Source of the DNA: Botryococcus braunii
Taxonomy: Eukaryota; Chlorophyta; Trebouxiophyceae
DNA length: 64,000 nt
NCBI GenBank assembly: GCA_002005505.1
Contig: KV908599.1
Location: 23,576-87,575, forward strand
Direction of reading: 5' to 3'
The translations under genes and the position numbers were made by a program. Each line of letters starts with the position of its first letter. Position 1 is the stretch's first letter. Positions 9,701-20,057 of this stretch are shown here, piece by piece. Below the pieces are notes generated by a model, which saw nothing but the letters and a program-made list of their open reading frames with translations, was not told the origin of the DNA and made no database searches.

Positions 9701-10312
9701 TTCACGCCGTTCATGTTGAACTATGGTCATCACCCGTACCTACCAGTATCGGTGCTGCCAGAGTTCAGGGTCCCGGCTGCCTCGAGCTTTGTCCAACGCA
9801 TTCAGCGTTTAGTGGCAGAAGCTCGGCGCACACATCGCATTGCGACGGAACGCCAGGCACGTTACGCTAACACGAAGCGTAAGGATGTCACGTTCGCTCC
9901 AGGAGATTGGGTCCTGTTGTCGGCTAAGAACCTAAGGTTCAAAGAGGGCACACCGAAGCTGTTGCCTCGGTGGGTCGGGCCGTTCCAAATTGCCAAGTCT
10001 GTTGGAGGCAACTCCTATGAGTTGATCCTCCCGACACGCTGGAGGATACATGACGTGTTCCATGTGTCACGGCTGGAACGATACCGCCGGGATGGCAGTG
10101 TCCAACCACCACCACCTGCTGAGGTGCTGGAGGGGGAGGACGAGTACGAGGTGGAGAAAATTCTTCACCACCGGAAGGCTCGCCGCTCGTATGAGTTCCT
10201 GGTTCGGTGGGTGGGATACTCCCCTGAACATGACACGTGGGAATCAGAGGCGAACTTGCGGAATGCCCCTGGGGCGTTGAAGGAGTATTGGGCACGGGTC
10301 AAGACGGGCTAG
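6758..10312 (+). CDS. pol: G1 Pol: protease, reverse transcriptase, RNase H, integrase, chromodomain
   Basis: 1184-residue polyprotein with all modules complete and in Ty3/gypsy order. Aspartic protease DSGA is near residue 35. Reverse transcriptase has RMVIDYRALNK near 286 and catalytic YLDD near 386. RNase H begins at HTDASLAG near 533. Integrase has the HHCC zinc region about 773-813 (HxxxxH...HCHLCQ). Its DD35E triad lies in MDFITQLP, SDRDPLF and HPQTDGQTER, at about 842-940. A C-terminal chromodomain (EYEVEKILHHRK...WESEANL, about 1128-1178) probably guides insertion to marked chromatin and makes this a chromovirus. The frame is in phase with gag across the TGA. No damage is visible. Confidence 0.95.
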   Translation: MQIIANAFHPDAEVQKLTMIFGGQVQGVHCQVLADSGASCNIISAALADRLGLQIESPTEKAVLQMANGLEVDHLGHVTISVTIQGYRFAAVTCTVMHVHSCEWDVLLGQQWLTRARASVNFDDKCVTGYTRKGKPFRLRCKDNIAMTDSDCTDVKKLVITMVQAKRLARAGCKTFLSSVTQLLSSEASLVEVPVSVHSLLQEFADVFPEDVPGLPPDRPGVSHTIPLIDPHAKPPSRPFYRLSRSEVMEAERQVKLLLEKKFIEPSTSPYGAPILFVQKKDGGLRMVIDYRALNKLTVKNKYPMPRIDDALDQLQGATLFTSLDLTSGYHQIRISDEDVPKTAFRTPDGLFHWRVLPFGLTNAPATFQTAMNTIFRPYLHKFVLVYLDDILIYSKTPEEHCQHLRQVLELLREHQLYANMKKCSFAKSEVAYLGHIVSSEGVKVDPRKFAAVYNWPKPTCLPELRSFLGLATYFRKFIKDFARLAMPLHGMTRKGVLWDWKSSCQQAFDAIKQALTQAPCLAFPDFTKPFEVHTDASLAGLGAVLYQEGRPIAFESRRLTPAEINYPTGEQELLAVVHALTVWRCYLEGGPEFRVVTDHKAITYLDTVAQLSRRQTRWAEFLSRFHFTWEHMAGASNVVADALSRTPVGYPPPNSLVNAVVVRSTRSYVSEGPPCLPNRSLRDVVCAVTRAQGTPLAAEARGMGHESRPPSGGGEGMTWKDKFVRGYQEDLWFKEPSNVAPLVAHDGFLLHEGKIVVPHAFGLRSHLMEEMHDSPYAGHQGVNKTLKLVARHYWWPTMTQDVTQYVTHCHLCQKNKARHAKPSGLLHPLELPHKPWDTVTMDFITQLPRTAEGHDAILVVVDKLTKMVHLVATQTTATAEQTAKLFVDHIWKLHGVPRKVVSDRDPLFTSHFTRALCRMLGTKQAMSTAYHPQTDGQTERVNRVLEDMLRMYVSKSQTDWDEKLSCAEFAINNAEHSSTGFTPFMLNYGHHPYLPVSVLPEFRVPAASSFVQRIQRLVAEARRTHRIATERQARYANTKRKDVTFAPGDWVLLSAKNLRFKEGTPKLLPRWVGPFQIAKSVGGNSYELILPTRWRIHDVFHVSRLERYRRDGSVQPPPPAEVLEGEDEYEVEKILHHRKARRSYEFLVRWVGYSPEHDTWESEANLRNAPGALKEYWARVKTG

Positions 10313-10933
10313 GACCCAGGAGACACACAAATGGCCTTGAGTCGGGCTGTTGTCACTTCGGGGGTCGTGGCATTCGATCCACATGTCCAGTCGACGGGAC
10401 ATCCCTCGTTAGCGGCGAAGTGGTTGCGTTGTTCAACATGTCGTCCTACTCAATAGCTCCTCCCTGTCCCTGGCTATGCCATGTGGAAGGGCCCTATTCC
10501 GTTCACTGCGGACTTAGTAGCACCTCAGATAGTCTCAAGGGCATGGTGCACCCCGGGTCCTGGACTCGGTGTCTGAGAGTCTCTGCTGATGGTGGGTTGT
10601 GACTCTAGAGTAACCATGTACTCTAAGCGCTATGGTGATGGTCAGTGAAGCCCCCAATAGCTTGATTAGCCAGATGGATTTCTGGTGACGGAGGTTGTAC
10701 TTCCGGGAGTGCTCCGCGGGCAGTCCAAATGAGCATGGGTGTGGATTGTCGTTACCACTAGTCTGCCGGGACTAGGGTGGCGGGTGGCTGGGCAAGAGGT
10801 ATGGGACTCTTGTCTGTAGGGCTTCCTGCGAAGGTGGCTGGTCAGGACGTGATACACTCTTGACTGTAGTGCTTCCTGTGTGGGAGATGCATCCCCCTCA
10901 ATCCGAGACGGCTTGAGCCTAGGTGGGGGAGGG
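10313..10933 (+). other. G1 3' non-coding region with polypurine tract
   Basis: About 620 bp between the pol stop and the 3' LTR, without a meaningful frame. It ends in the purine tract 10921-10933 that would prime plus-strand DNA. Confidence 0.7.
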
Positions 10934-11122
10934 TGTAACGTTCCGAGTGCGAAGGGTCCGTTAGGGAGCCGATCGGCATCGAGCCGATAGCGCGTGATCG
11001 GAGAGCGGGGTACGATGACCTCATTACGTAATCTGGCCAGCTTGGCTGGCGGGGTGCAATCAGACGGGTCGCACCTGTGTGAGGTCATTCTCACACGAAC
11101 TTGAGACAAGCAAGATACTACA
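10934..11122 (+). repeat. 3' LTR of G1
   Basis: 189 bp, identical by eye to 4979-5167. It is followed by AATTG, the copy of the 5' flank. Confidence 0.93.
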
Positions 11123-11637
11123 AATTGGTTCATATCGTGTTGCCACACTTACTTCAACTGTTAATCTTAAGATATGTTAATCATGTTGTGTAGTCACACA
11201 ACTGTCATGATTTCATATGAGATGTCAATAAGGTACTATGGAAATCTATTTGATCGACTTGTTAATGAGATGATACTTCATGTGCTGTTGTGTGATATGT
11301 AGACAGTTGGTTGCAATAGTACGTACTAGGCATGGGCATATGTACGAAAAGTACTACACGCATACCTACGTATAATATGCATCAGGTTAGATAGTGGGCA
11401 ATTGATAGTCACGGTGTTAAAGCCGTAGTTGAATATAATGGCCTTTGTAGTGCTTGGTCAACTGCATTTGACACTGACCATAATTTCCAGACATCACGAT
11501 AATATTAGGTCCTAGGGGACCAGTTGGCTAGTTGCAAGTTGCTTATTCCTATGACTAATCAAACTACAGATCACATGGTACTTCGTACTCGTACAAGATC
11601 ATGGTGATCAGATTCTCTAGCTGTACATCTTGTTGTC

Positions 11638-11802
11638 TGTAGCGCGCCGGTAAGCAGACGGTGCCGGGGCTCATCCCTGCACGTGCCGGGCGGTACATTG
11701 GTACTGGGTGTAGCCTCGTAGGCTCGCACAGTATATGGTATGGTGTACGGACCATACTAGCACTTTCGTCGGTGCACGGCCATCCTTTGCAAGAATATTA
11801 CA
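11638..11802 (+). repeat. 5' LTR of Z
   Basis: 165 bp direct repeat of 12923-13087, TG...CA ends, preceded by TTGTC. Confidence 0.88.
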
Positions 11803-12922
11803 TTTTGGTGGCCCATATCCAAGTCGGTGGACTTGCGATGTTGGTTGTTGATCCTCTTTGACGCTTAAGTGTGTCTTGCGGATGGTGTCGATGCTTAAGT
11901 GTGTCTTCGTTGCTGCCTGTCGTCCTATTTGAGTTGTTTCCCACTAGATCGACGGATCAACAACACCTTGGTATCACCTGCACGGACTTTGGTTGGGAGA
12001 ATCCGTTCTTCGCACCCATATCAGTTCGGATGACGGGGATGGTTCTGGCCTGCGAAGGTCGACGCCAAGCTTGGTGTGTGGATCCAAGCAAGAAAGTTCG
12101 GATTTTTCTGTAATCTTTCTAATGGCGTTTGGCTCCGCCGTTTCCGTGGGGACGGTGGGGGAGGAAGGTGGCACTTCACGATGGTGAGTGTGCGCTTCCC
12201 CTCGTTTGGTTTGCTTTGGGTTGCTAATCCTTTGCAATTGTCTTTCAACTTGCATTGCCTTAATGAAACTTTGGTGTTTCGAGCATATCGTTGGGATAAG
12301 GTGGTAAAGTTTCAACTTTTCCGGATGCCGATCTTACACGGATATGACGAGGTCTTGCTTTGTTGATTGGCGCCGAGAAGCATGGAGCTGAAAATACTTT
12401 CTATTTTCACAGTCTCTTTTAGTGCTCGGTTTGCTTAGTACTGCATTTATGGGGCCGTTGGAAAATGCCATAAATGTGGATTGAGCTTTGCATGCTGGTT
12501 TTGCTTCCATCATTGCATAATGAAGGATTTGTTCTTTTGTGTTGCGGCACATTAGACACTTCTTTTGTCTGCCTGGCCCAGTTGCCTCTGCTCCTTGCCT
12601 GGCATTGGTCCATAGACCCGTTCACCACGTGGGCCTCGTGGTGGGCAACGTGTCTCTGGGGGGAGGAGAGAGGGAGAGAGGAAGCTTACGCTGGATAGTG
12701 AGAAGAGAAAGAGAGATGAGGCTTACGTTGGGAGGTGAGAGCTGTGTACCCCATAGGGGAGTGACCATATGATGACGGCCTTTGGCTGATGGTTGCGCTA
12801 CAAGTTCCACGAGGCGTTGAAGCGATTCTCTAGGGTGTCTTCTCACATAAGGCATAAAAGCAACTCTCTAGACATCTCCTCTTAGGACCTCGCAGGAGCT
12901 TGGTCACCTAGGAGGGGGAGAA

Positions 12923-13087
12923 TGTAGCACGCCGGTAGGCAGACGGTGCCGGGGCTCGTCCCTGCACGTGCCGGGCGGTACATTGGTACTGGGTGTAGCC
13001 TCGTAGGCTCGCACAGTATATGGTATGGTGTACGGACCATACTAGCACTTTCGTCGGTGCACGGCCATCCTTTGCAAGAATATTACA
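12923..13087 (+). repeat. 3' LTR of Z
   Basis: 165 bp direct repeat of 11638-11802. It is followed by TTGTC, after which X LTR sequence resumes. Confidence 0.88.
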
Positions 13088-14015
13088 TTGTCATAAGTTC
13101 ACAGTGGCTAGTAGCCTCTTTGTGGCTCATAGCTGTTTGTGGCTCATAGGTGTTTGTGGCTCAGAGATACCTGCGTCTAGTACAATGGAGATTGCCTTCA
13201 TGTGTTTTCGATTCAGTACTTAAGAAATCTTATCAAGCAATCTCTTGATAAGAGTTGTCCCTGTGGTAATTAATCGTTCTTGATCACGTCATTAAAGGGA
13301 AAATAGATTTCCTTTGCTGTAGACTGAGCTCAATCAATTGAGTAGGATAATTGGTCTAGAATGGAACGTTAATCCAACTTGGACTTGAACGCGTAGATTA
13401 GATTGGTCAGCGGAGTCTGGTTTAAGGCTTCGTGGTCGGGGCAGCAGGTCAGACATTCAATGGAGTTATATCTTTCAAGCAAGCTTGCTAATAAAGCAAG
13501 CTTGCTATGTCTCGCCTGCACATCCTCTTGTTCGGCATGCTTGCTTAACTGCGTTCATAGCTTTCCGCATGCCACTTACACCGGTAAGCCCCAACTAATG
13601 AGAAGTGTGTATCACTTAGTCATTAATGATTCGTTAGCACCCAAAGCATTGACAAGTCGTGCTGGGACAAGTGATTGTGTGTATGTCGAATGACATCCTT
13701 CATCTGTGAATAGTAAGGACATCGGCTTTGGGTTGCAGGTAAGAGTAGTCGGTTGTCGTACGTTTAGTTCTTAGACGTGAATGCTTAGATTCACTTACTT
13801 GTAACAGACATTCAATGGAGTTATATCTTTCAAGCAAGCTTGCTAATAAAGCAAGCTTGCTATGTCTCGACTGCACATCCTCTTGTTCGGCATGCTTGCT
13901 TAACTGCGTTCATAGCTTTCCGCATGCCACTTACACCGGTGATTGTGTGTATGTCGAATGACATCCTTCATCTGTGAATAGTAAGGACATCGGCTTTGGG
14001 TTGCAGATCCCACAA

Positions 14016-14033
14016 TGGTTATGGGCCCACCGC
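14016..14033 (+). other. X primer-binding site matching half of initiator tRNA-Met
   Basis: GGTTATGGGCCCACC is complementary to the D-stem to anticodon-loop side of plant initiator tRNA-Met (GGTGGGCCCATAACC). This is the copia-style primer made by cleaving the tRNA in its anticodon loop. The same site occurs in Y at 47788. Confidence 0.75.
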
Positions 14034-17000
14034 CTTTGGGCGGTCTTCGGTTGGAGCACGTCGTCATCAACATCGCATGTTCAGGCCTCCTTCAAAGTCT
14101 TCTATTTGGCAAGCTATTAAGGGCCAAATTATTCCCATCTCGCAAACCATTACGGATAATGAGGCAGAGTGCCTTTCTCGATCGCTTCACCATCGACAAC
14201 CACGCTTCGTCCCTCATTCTTGCACACGAAGCGTGAGTGGAGTATCAATCGTTCTTTCCAGTCAAAATGGCACAGAAAAGGTAGTGGCAGATATTTGAAA
14301 TCCTGAAATTGCACCTTGGAGCCGCTTACCACGTATCCGTTTTTCCGCATCCTTGCCGAAAAGTAATAATGGTCTTCTTACCTTTGGGCAATTAGTTTAA
14401 TTTATGATGTGATTGAGCAATTCGATTAGCGAATTTGACTTAGGTAGTCTTTGCAATGATGGGAATATGTTATCCACATTTGATGAAGGTCTTGTGAGGT
14501 AGACCTGCTCGTTCCCTTAATGCATAAATCAATTTTGGCTCAAGTGAAGGTCTATTCAAGATGTCTTCAGATTGGGAGAATGTGCCTTGTGCTGTACAAT
14601 AAGAGCATGAGCTACTTGCCATAGTAAATGACAATGCTCCATCAGAATGTACACACAAAGATGGCATAGTCTTTGATCTTGTGCTTGAGGACAGGTCTTG
14701 GAGCTTAAGTTACTTTAAAAGAAGACCTTGCAAGGGTCAAATTGGGTTGACATTCTTCACATCACACTTGTGACTCGGGTAGAAGTGTACATTTCAATAT
14801 GTTTGTCTTTGCATGAGTGTGAGTTTGAGCCAATTTGGTACAAATACCAAGGTTTTATCATCAACTAGTGATTGTGCTTGGCTAAGGTTGTTAAGAATTG
14901 CTGTTGGACATGATAGTGGATCTCCAAGTGGGCCTGATTTCCTTGCATGAGTTGAGGTGGGTTCCTAAAACTTGGGGAAAAACAGCTATGGACCATAGGG
15001 AAGAAATCTAGAAAGTCACAAACTATGGTACCTACTTTGTTTTCCATTGATAGTTTGATATTGGCTTGATAGTTAATGGATAGTTTGGCTGGTAGTCAAA
15101 ATCATTGGGTGTTAACCTACCCTAATTGCTATTCTAAATTATGAATGGTGTGAGTTGGACTTTTGTCAAAATTTGCCTGGGCTTGGAGGAAATCCATGTT
15201 TGGTTCTTCCAGCCATGTACCTTGGTTTCTGTTAATGATGACAAAACTACTGATGACATTAGCTCTTTGGTAGGAGCTTAGTGTTTAATTTGTGGAAGGG
15301 AGATTGCATACAAAAGGGTCCTTATTGATGAGTGGCTGATCCCCTTATTCCTACCTGACATATATTGTCTTTGACATTAAATTATCTTTCTGGTGAGCAG
15401 AGATATGATGAAGGAGAGGGTCACTTATGTTCAGTGGCTGTGTACTCCCAGGAGTGAGACAAACATCTGTCAAGGGTAAAGGGTAGTTGAGAAAATGCAG
15501 CCCATAGAGAAGGGCTGGGAACTCTCTCTAATGTACTTCTTATTAGTATGCAATATTATGCCAAGTTATTTAAGTTTCGGTTGAAAGTGGAATGAGCTGT
15601 GGCTGATTCACTGTTTGCCCACATCGTTGCGTCTCTTGCGTCATTTGCTGGTCTACCCTTAAATACCCATGTACAGTGATCTTTTAGCATTTCATCGCAT
15701 CAGATATAATTTTAAATTAGATCTGGAGTATTCTGTGTGTCCTGAGTGGTCTTCCCTGGTTCAGGGAAGCTCAGGAAAGCTCTGCAGCCTCACTGACACA
15801 AAAAACGCGTTAGGTATGGTTTTCACACGGTAATAAGAGACTGCGCGTCGATGTCTGGTTCTACGGTTCGATTCGAGTGAGATCGAGTGGTAGACACGCG
15901 CTTTTAGGATTGAGACTCCGTGTCGACTTCTGTCGATCGAGGTACTATCCGATACTCCGAACGATCCATGACTCGAATCTTCCAGCGGTTTACACTGGAC
16001 TCTTATGCATATGTTATCCATGGTTCTTTGCTGGTATTTTGTTTAGGATCACTTGAGTCTTGATCTGTAAGCATTTAGGCAATGCCTTTTTTTGTTTTGT
16101 TTTGTGTTGTATTATCCCAAGGTTTGAGGGGAAGCAAGTTAATACACCTCGCTCTGTAGAGTTCGTGAGTAGTCCGGACCTATATGTGTCCTATATGGAT
16201 CCTACATGTGTATGTTATCGTTGCTGAGTCATCTAATGGTTACATGAGTTCATGCACAATAGAGACTTTTAGATTAGAGTGCATTGCAGTTTGGTGCATG
16301 ATATGTAGGTTGTTTATGGTACCGGAGCCTGATGTTGTTGAGATACGGTTGGATATTATAAGAGTTGATTATGGAAAGATGTTCCGCACTCATGTCTATC
16401 AAGGACTTGTGAATCAATGTTACATTGTTATCCTCATGCTCTTAGCATGTCGACATTTCGTTGTATGTAAGCAAATGGAGAGTATCCCATCCTGCTTATG
16501 GATGAATTTCCTACATTGCGATCAGACTGTCAAATCAGTTGAGGTACGAGGAAGTTACTGCTCATTTGGGTTGGTGTAATGACTAATGTTGTCCGAGTTT
16601 CAGCAAGTGTCATTACTGGATTGAAGTCCACGCAATTCATGTTCCTTGAACTAGTTAAGTCGTGGGTCTTGTGCACGGTGATCGTGTACTCTTGGGTATC
16701 CAGTTTGCTGATGATAAGCGGAGATCCCTTGAATCGGTTTGTTTGTACTGCTTCTCAACGGAAGAGTTAGTGGTATATATAGATTACTCAGCGGAAGAGT
16801 TAGTGGTAGCATTAGACAAATCGTGATAAAGTCCTAAGGTGTTACGTCTTTAAGGGGAAGCAGCTAAGCAGGGGAAGATTTTCCCGAGATGCGTTCACAA
16901 TAAATCTGAACATATATTAGTCATCACGGCTCACCCTTGAGTTCGCTTGTTTAAATGTATAGATTACTATTGTGTTGTAATGAATGCACTCTCAATGTGA

Positions 17001-17165
17001 GGGTATGTTCGAAATTGGCTAGTCTTGGAGTAGATTAGCATTGAGATGGCTGTTCTTGAAAGAGATCAGCGTGGTATCATGATCCACATGATTCACAAAT
17101 AATGAGAGTGTATCTCTCCTGAAAGATCCATCGTGGGTGCATGTGCACTTCACCATGATTTGTAA

Positions 17166-17372
17166 TCCGGGAGGGGATTGCCCAACAATAGGCCACATTA
17201 CCCTAGGTCTGGGTGCGAAATGATGCACCATATATCCGGGAGGGGATTGCCCAACAATAGGCCACATTACCCTAGGCCTGGGTGCGAAATGATGCACCAT
17301 ATATCCGGGAGGGGATTGCCCAACAATAGGCCACATTACCCTAGGCTTGGGTGCGAAATGATGCACCAGAGT
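17166..17372. repeat. 69-bp tandem repeat in X
   Basis: Three units start at 17166, 17235 and 17304, each beginning TCCGGGAGGGGATTGCCC. A partial fourth (AGGGGATTGCCCAACAATA) lies near 17416. The period is divisible by three, so repeat-encoded frames appear on both strands and are not genes. Confidence 0.88.
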
Positions 17373-17775
17373 AATTATACGTCCGGAGGTATAATTATTA
17401 ATTGTATCCGGATCAGGAAGGGGATTGCCCAACAATACTTATTATGGCCCATGATGGGTCTATAATCAGTTGATGAGATGTTTAGAATGTTGCATTTGCT
17501 CGCATATGATCAATATAAGCCAGATGTGCGTTGAGCACGCTTGTATGTGACTTGTATGTATGTAGCATGCGTAGGCATTGATGATTAAGGATAAGTATTT
17601 TTTGGGCATTGCTTGCCTAACACTTCTATGGATATTGTACGTAATTTTCATTACGGGATTTATGGACATATACTCTAATTGAGTAAGTGGTTGGTTTTCC
17701 GTTATACATACTTGGTAGTCTTGAGGCACAAGGTGCAGATTCTTCAAGTTGAGCAAGTGTGCCAAAGGGGAAGAT

Positions 17776-19250
17776 TGTTGGATATGAACTATGTGTTAAC
17801 GGCTCCATGTATGAATTGGTTCATATCGTGTTGCCACACTTACTTCAACTGTTAATCTTTAGATATGTTAATCATGTTGTGTAGTCACACAACTGTCATG
17901 ATTTCATATGAGATGTCAATAAGGTACTATGGAAATCTATTTGATCGACTTGTTAATGAGATGATACTTCATGTGCTGTTGTGTGATATGTAGACAGTTG
18001 GTTGCAATAGTACGTACTAGGCATGGGCATATGTACGAAAAGTACTACACGCATACCTACGTATAGTATGCATCAGGTTAGATAGTGGGCAATTGATAGT
18101 CACGGTGTTAAAGCCGTAGTTGAATATAATGGCCTTTGTAGTGCTTGGTCAATTGCATTTGACACTGACCATAATTTCCAGACATCACGATAATATTAGG
18201 TCCTAGGGGACCAGTTGGCTAGTTGCAAGTTGCTTATTCCTATGACTAATCAAACTAGAGATCACATGGTACTTCGTACTCGTACAAGATCATGGTGATC
18301 AGATTCTCTAGCTGTACATCTTGTTGTCATAAGTTCACAGTGGCTAGTAGCCTCTTTGTGGCTCATAGCTGTTTGTGGCTCATAGGTGTTTGTGGCTCAG
18401 AGATACCTGCGTCTAGTACAATGGAGATTGCCTTCATGTGTTTTCGATTCAGTACTTAAGAAATCTTATCAAGCAATCTCTTGATAAGAGTTGTCCCTGT
18501 GGCAATTAATCGTTCTTGATCACGTCATTAAAGGGAAAATAGATTTCCTTTGCTGTAGACTGAGCTCAATCAATTGAGTAGGATAATTGGTCTAGAATGG
18601 AACGTTAATCCAACTTGGACTTGAACGCGTAGATTAGATTGGTCAGCGGAGTCTGGTTTAAGGCTTCGTGGTCGGGGCAGCGGGTCAGACATTCAATGGA
18701 GTTATATCTTTCAAGCAAGCTTGCTAATAAAGCAAGCTTGCTATGTCTCGCCTGCACATCCTCTTGTTAGGCATGCTTGCTTAACTGCGTTCATAGCTTT
18801 CCGCATGCCACTTACACCGGTAAGCCCCAACTAATGAGAAGTGTGTATCACTTAGTCATTAATGATTCGTTAGCACCCAAAGCATTGACAAGTCGTGCTG
18901 GGACAAGTGATTGTGTGTATGTCGAATGACATCCTTCATCTGTGAATAGTAAGGACATCGGCTTTGGGTTGCAGGTAAGAGTAGTCGGTTGTCGTACGTT
19001 TAGTTCTTAGACGTGAATGCTTAGATTCACTTACTTGTAACAGACATTCAATGGAGTTATATCTTTCAAGCAAGCTTGCTAATAAAGCAAGCTTGCTATG
19101 TCTCGCTTGCACATCCTCTTGTTCGGCATGCTTGCTTAACTGCGTTCATAGCTTTCCGCATGCCACTTACACCGGTGATTGTGTGTATGTCGAATGACAT
19201 CCTTCATCTGTGAATAGTAAGGACATCGGCTTTGGGTTGCAGATCCCACA
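17776..19250 (+). repeat. Right LTR of X, uninterrupted
   Basis: 1475 bp, preceded by the purine tract and followed by GGTAC. It preserves the empty insertion sites of G1 (near 17814) and Z (near 18324). Confidence 0.93.
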
Positions 19251-19458
19251 GGTACACGATGCGTATGTGAGGGCAATCAAGGCCTATGACGAAGCCACAC
19301 CAGCCACGAAAACAGACATATGTATTCCCGAAGAGAGAGCGCTCCGCTCAGCTCCAGACCTCCTTCTCTGCAAGGTGAAGAAGGACCATATAATCAGCAG
19401 CTGTAAGGAACAGCCTCAAATGATCGACAAGATATTCGAGGAGAAATTGGACGCCAAC
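19251..19458 (+). pseudogene. TV-Pol / D5-like polymerase-helicase, slice 2 of 3
   Basis: Continuation of the gene interrupted at 4935. The first five bases are the duplicated GGTAC, and coding resumes at 19256 in exactly the phase left at 4935. The 68 codons are open (AYVRAIKAYDEATPATK near the start; KIFEEKLDAN at the end). It is interrupted at 19458 by W, whose duplication CCAAC is 19454-19458, and continues at 46197. The slice belongs to the linker between polymerase and helicase. Confidence 0.72.
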
Positions 19459-19720
19459 TGTAGCAATAACTGAGCGGAAGAGATTTGGATGAGAAAGTGA
19501 GACAGTTCGTGGTGTGCACGGAAAGAGTGTTACATGATTGATTCACAGGTTCGCCCTTAATCCTATCCAGGGTCGGATGTACACCGTACTGCTACGGACG
19601 TAAAGTCGGGCAACCGAGCGACTACCTGAGCGAGGTTCTACCGTGAATCTAGATCACATGGCAAGTCATAGAGCAATGCCAAGGACCATACTAGAGCATT
19701 ATACCCTAGGAAATGCTACA
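19459..19720 (-). repeat. 3' LTR of W
   Basis: 262 bp. On the minus strand it starts TGTAGCATTTCC and ends TTGCTACA. Confidence 0.9.
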
Positions 19721-20057
19721 TGCCCTCCCCCTTGGCATAAGCTATGAGATGGTGTTTATGGCAATGGGGCCACAAACGTAAGACAGGGGTATCACGAACC
19801 CTGCTTACTGTAACTATAGATAATCACACCTCCTATAGTTAAAAATCAGCAAGTCAGAGGATGAAGTCCACAAAGCAATTTAGCACGACACAGACGAGGG
19901 ACTCATCTTCTCAATGCTCGAATACCTTAACATTCTAAGGACTATCGTCTGCAAGGCGGATCCTCTAACTTAGGGGACGAACTCTCTAGACAGCACTCAC
20001 ACCAGTGATGAAACAATTAGGTTGAGTCATTAGACTAGCACTTGTCCAAACCTTAGG
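19721..20057 (-). other. W 3' non-coding region (distal part)
   Basis: Starts with the polypurine tract complement. No gene is seen. The rest of this region, 33530-33796, lies beyond the G2 insertion. Confidence 0.7.

Larger units (their letters stand above)
4979..11122 (+). mobile_element. Element G1: intact chromodomain Ty3/gypsy retrotransposon
   Basis: LTRs of 189 bp at 4979-5167 and 10934-11122 (TGTAACG...TACTACA) appear identical. The 5-bp duplication AATTG (4974-4978, 11123-11127) is perfect, and the unoccupied site survives in the right LTR of X near 17814. gag and pol are both open, so this is the youngest and most likely active element in the window. About 620 bp of non-coding 3' region (10313-10933) ends in the polypurine tract AGGTGGGGGAGGG. 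Confidence 0.95.
11638..13087 (+). mobile_element. Element Z: small non-coding LTR retrotransposon (TRIM-like)
   Basis: LTRs of 165 bp at 11638-11802 and 12923-13087 (TGTAGC...ATTACA) differ at three positions, all A/G transitions. The 5-bp duplication is TTGTC (11633-11637, 13088-13092). A purine tract AGGAGGGGGAGAA precedes the right LTR. The 1.1-kb interior has no protein motif and only short frames. Size and structure fit a terminal-repeat retrotransposon in miniature, slightly longer than usual. It lies inside the left LTR of X and so inserted after X. The primer site after the left LTR (TGGTGGCCCATATCC) was not assigned to a tRNA. Confidence 0.88.
4936..14014 (+). repeat. Left LTR of X, interrupted by G1 and Z
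   Basis: LTR sequence occupies 4936-4978, 11128-11637 and 13093-14014. Near its 3' end it carries an exon-like block (13453-13738) containing an intron-like insert at 13584-13670. A second intron-like segment follows (13739-13807), then an intron-less second copy of the block (13808-14006), and ATCCCACA closes the LTR. Both X LTRs have this arrangement. Confidence 0.9.
14015..17775 (+). other. Internal region of X, non-coding
   Basis: It begins with the primer site TGGTTATGGGCCCACC at 14016-14031. No frame here resembles gag or pol. The region is colinear with the interior of Y over long stretches: the same openings near 14016 and 47788, and a shared AGTCCGGACCTATATGTGTCC near 16171 and 50068. 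The relatives therefore share a conserved non-coding body. It ends with the purine tract just before 17776. Confidence 0.8.
4936..19250 (+). mobile_element. Element X: copia-type non-coding LTR retrotransposon with nested G1 and Z
   Basis: Bounded by two 1475-bp LTRs (TGTTGG...CCCACA) and flanked by the 5-bp duplication GGTAC (4931-4935, 19251-19255). The left LTR is split by G1 and Z; its three parts (43, 510 and 922 bp) sum to exactly 1475. The start motif and the purine tract AAAGGGGAAGA just before the right LTR are typical of plant copia elements, and the primer site matches half of initiator tRNA-Met. The internal 3.8 kb has no long frame, so X is a large non-autonomous derivative moved in trans. 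By eye the LTRs differ at about eight positions, which implies a recent insertion. Confidence 0.9.

Noticed and set aside
17178..17465. Repeat-encoded frames of 95-138 codons on both strands in X
   Set aside because: They are produced by the 69-bp tandem repeat, whose period is a multiple of three.
19210..19473. 87-codon open frame at the X/W junction
   Set aside because: It is a chimera: the end of the X LTR, 68 codons of the viral polymerase gene and the first bases of the W LTR. Only the middle part is real coding sequence.
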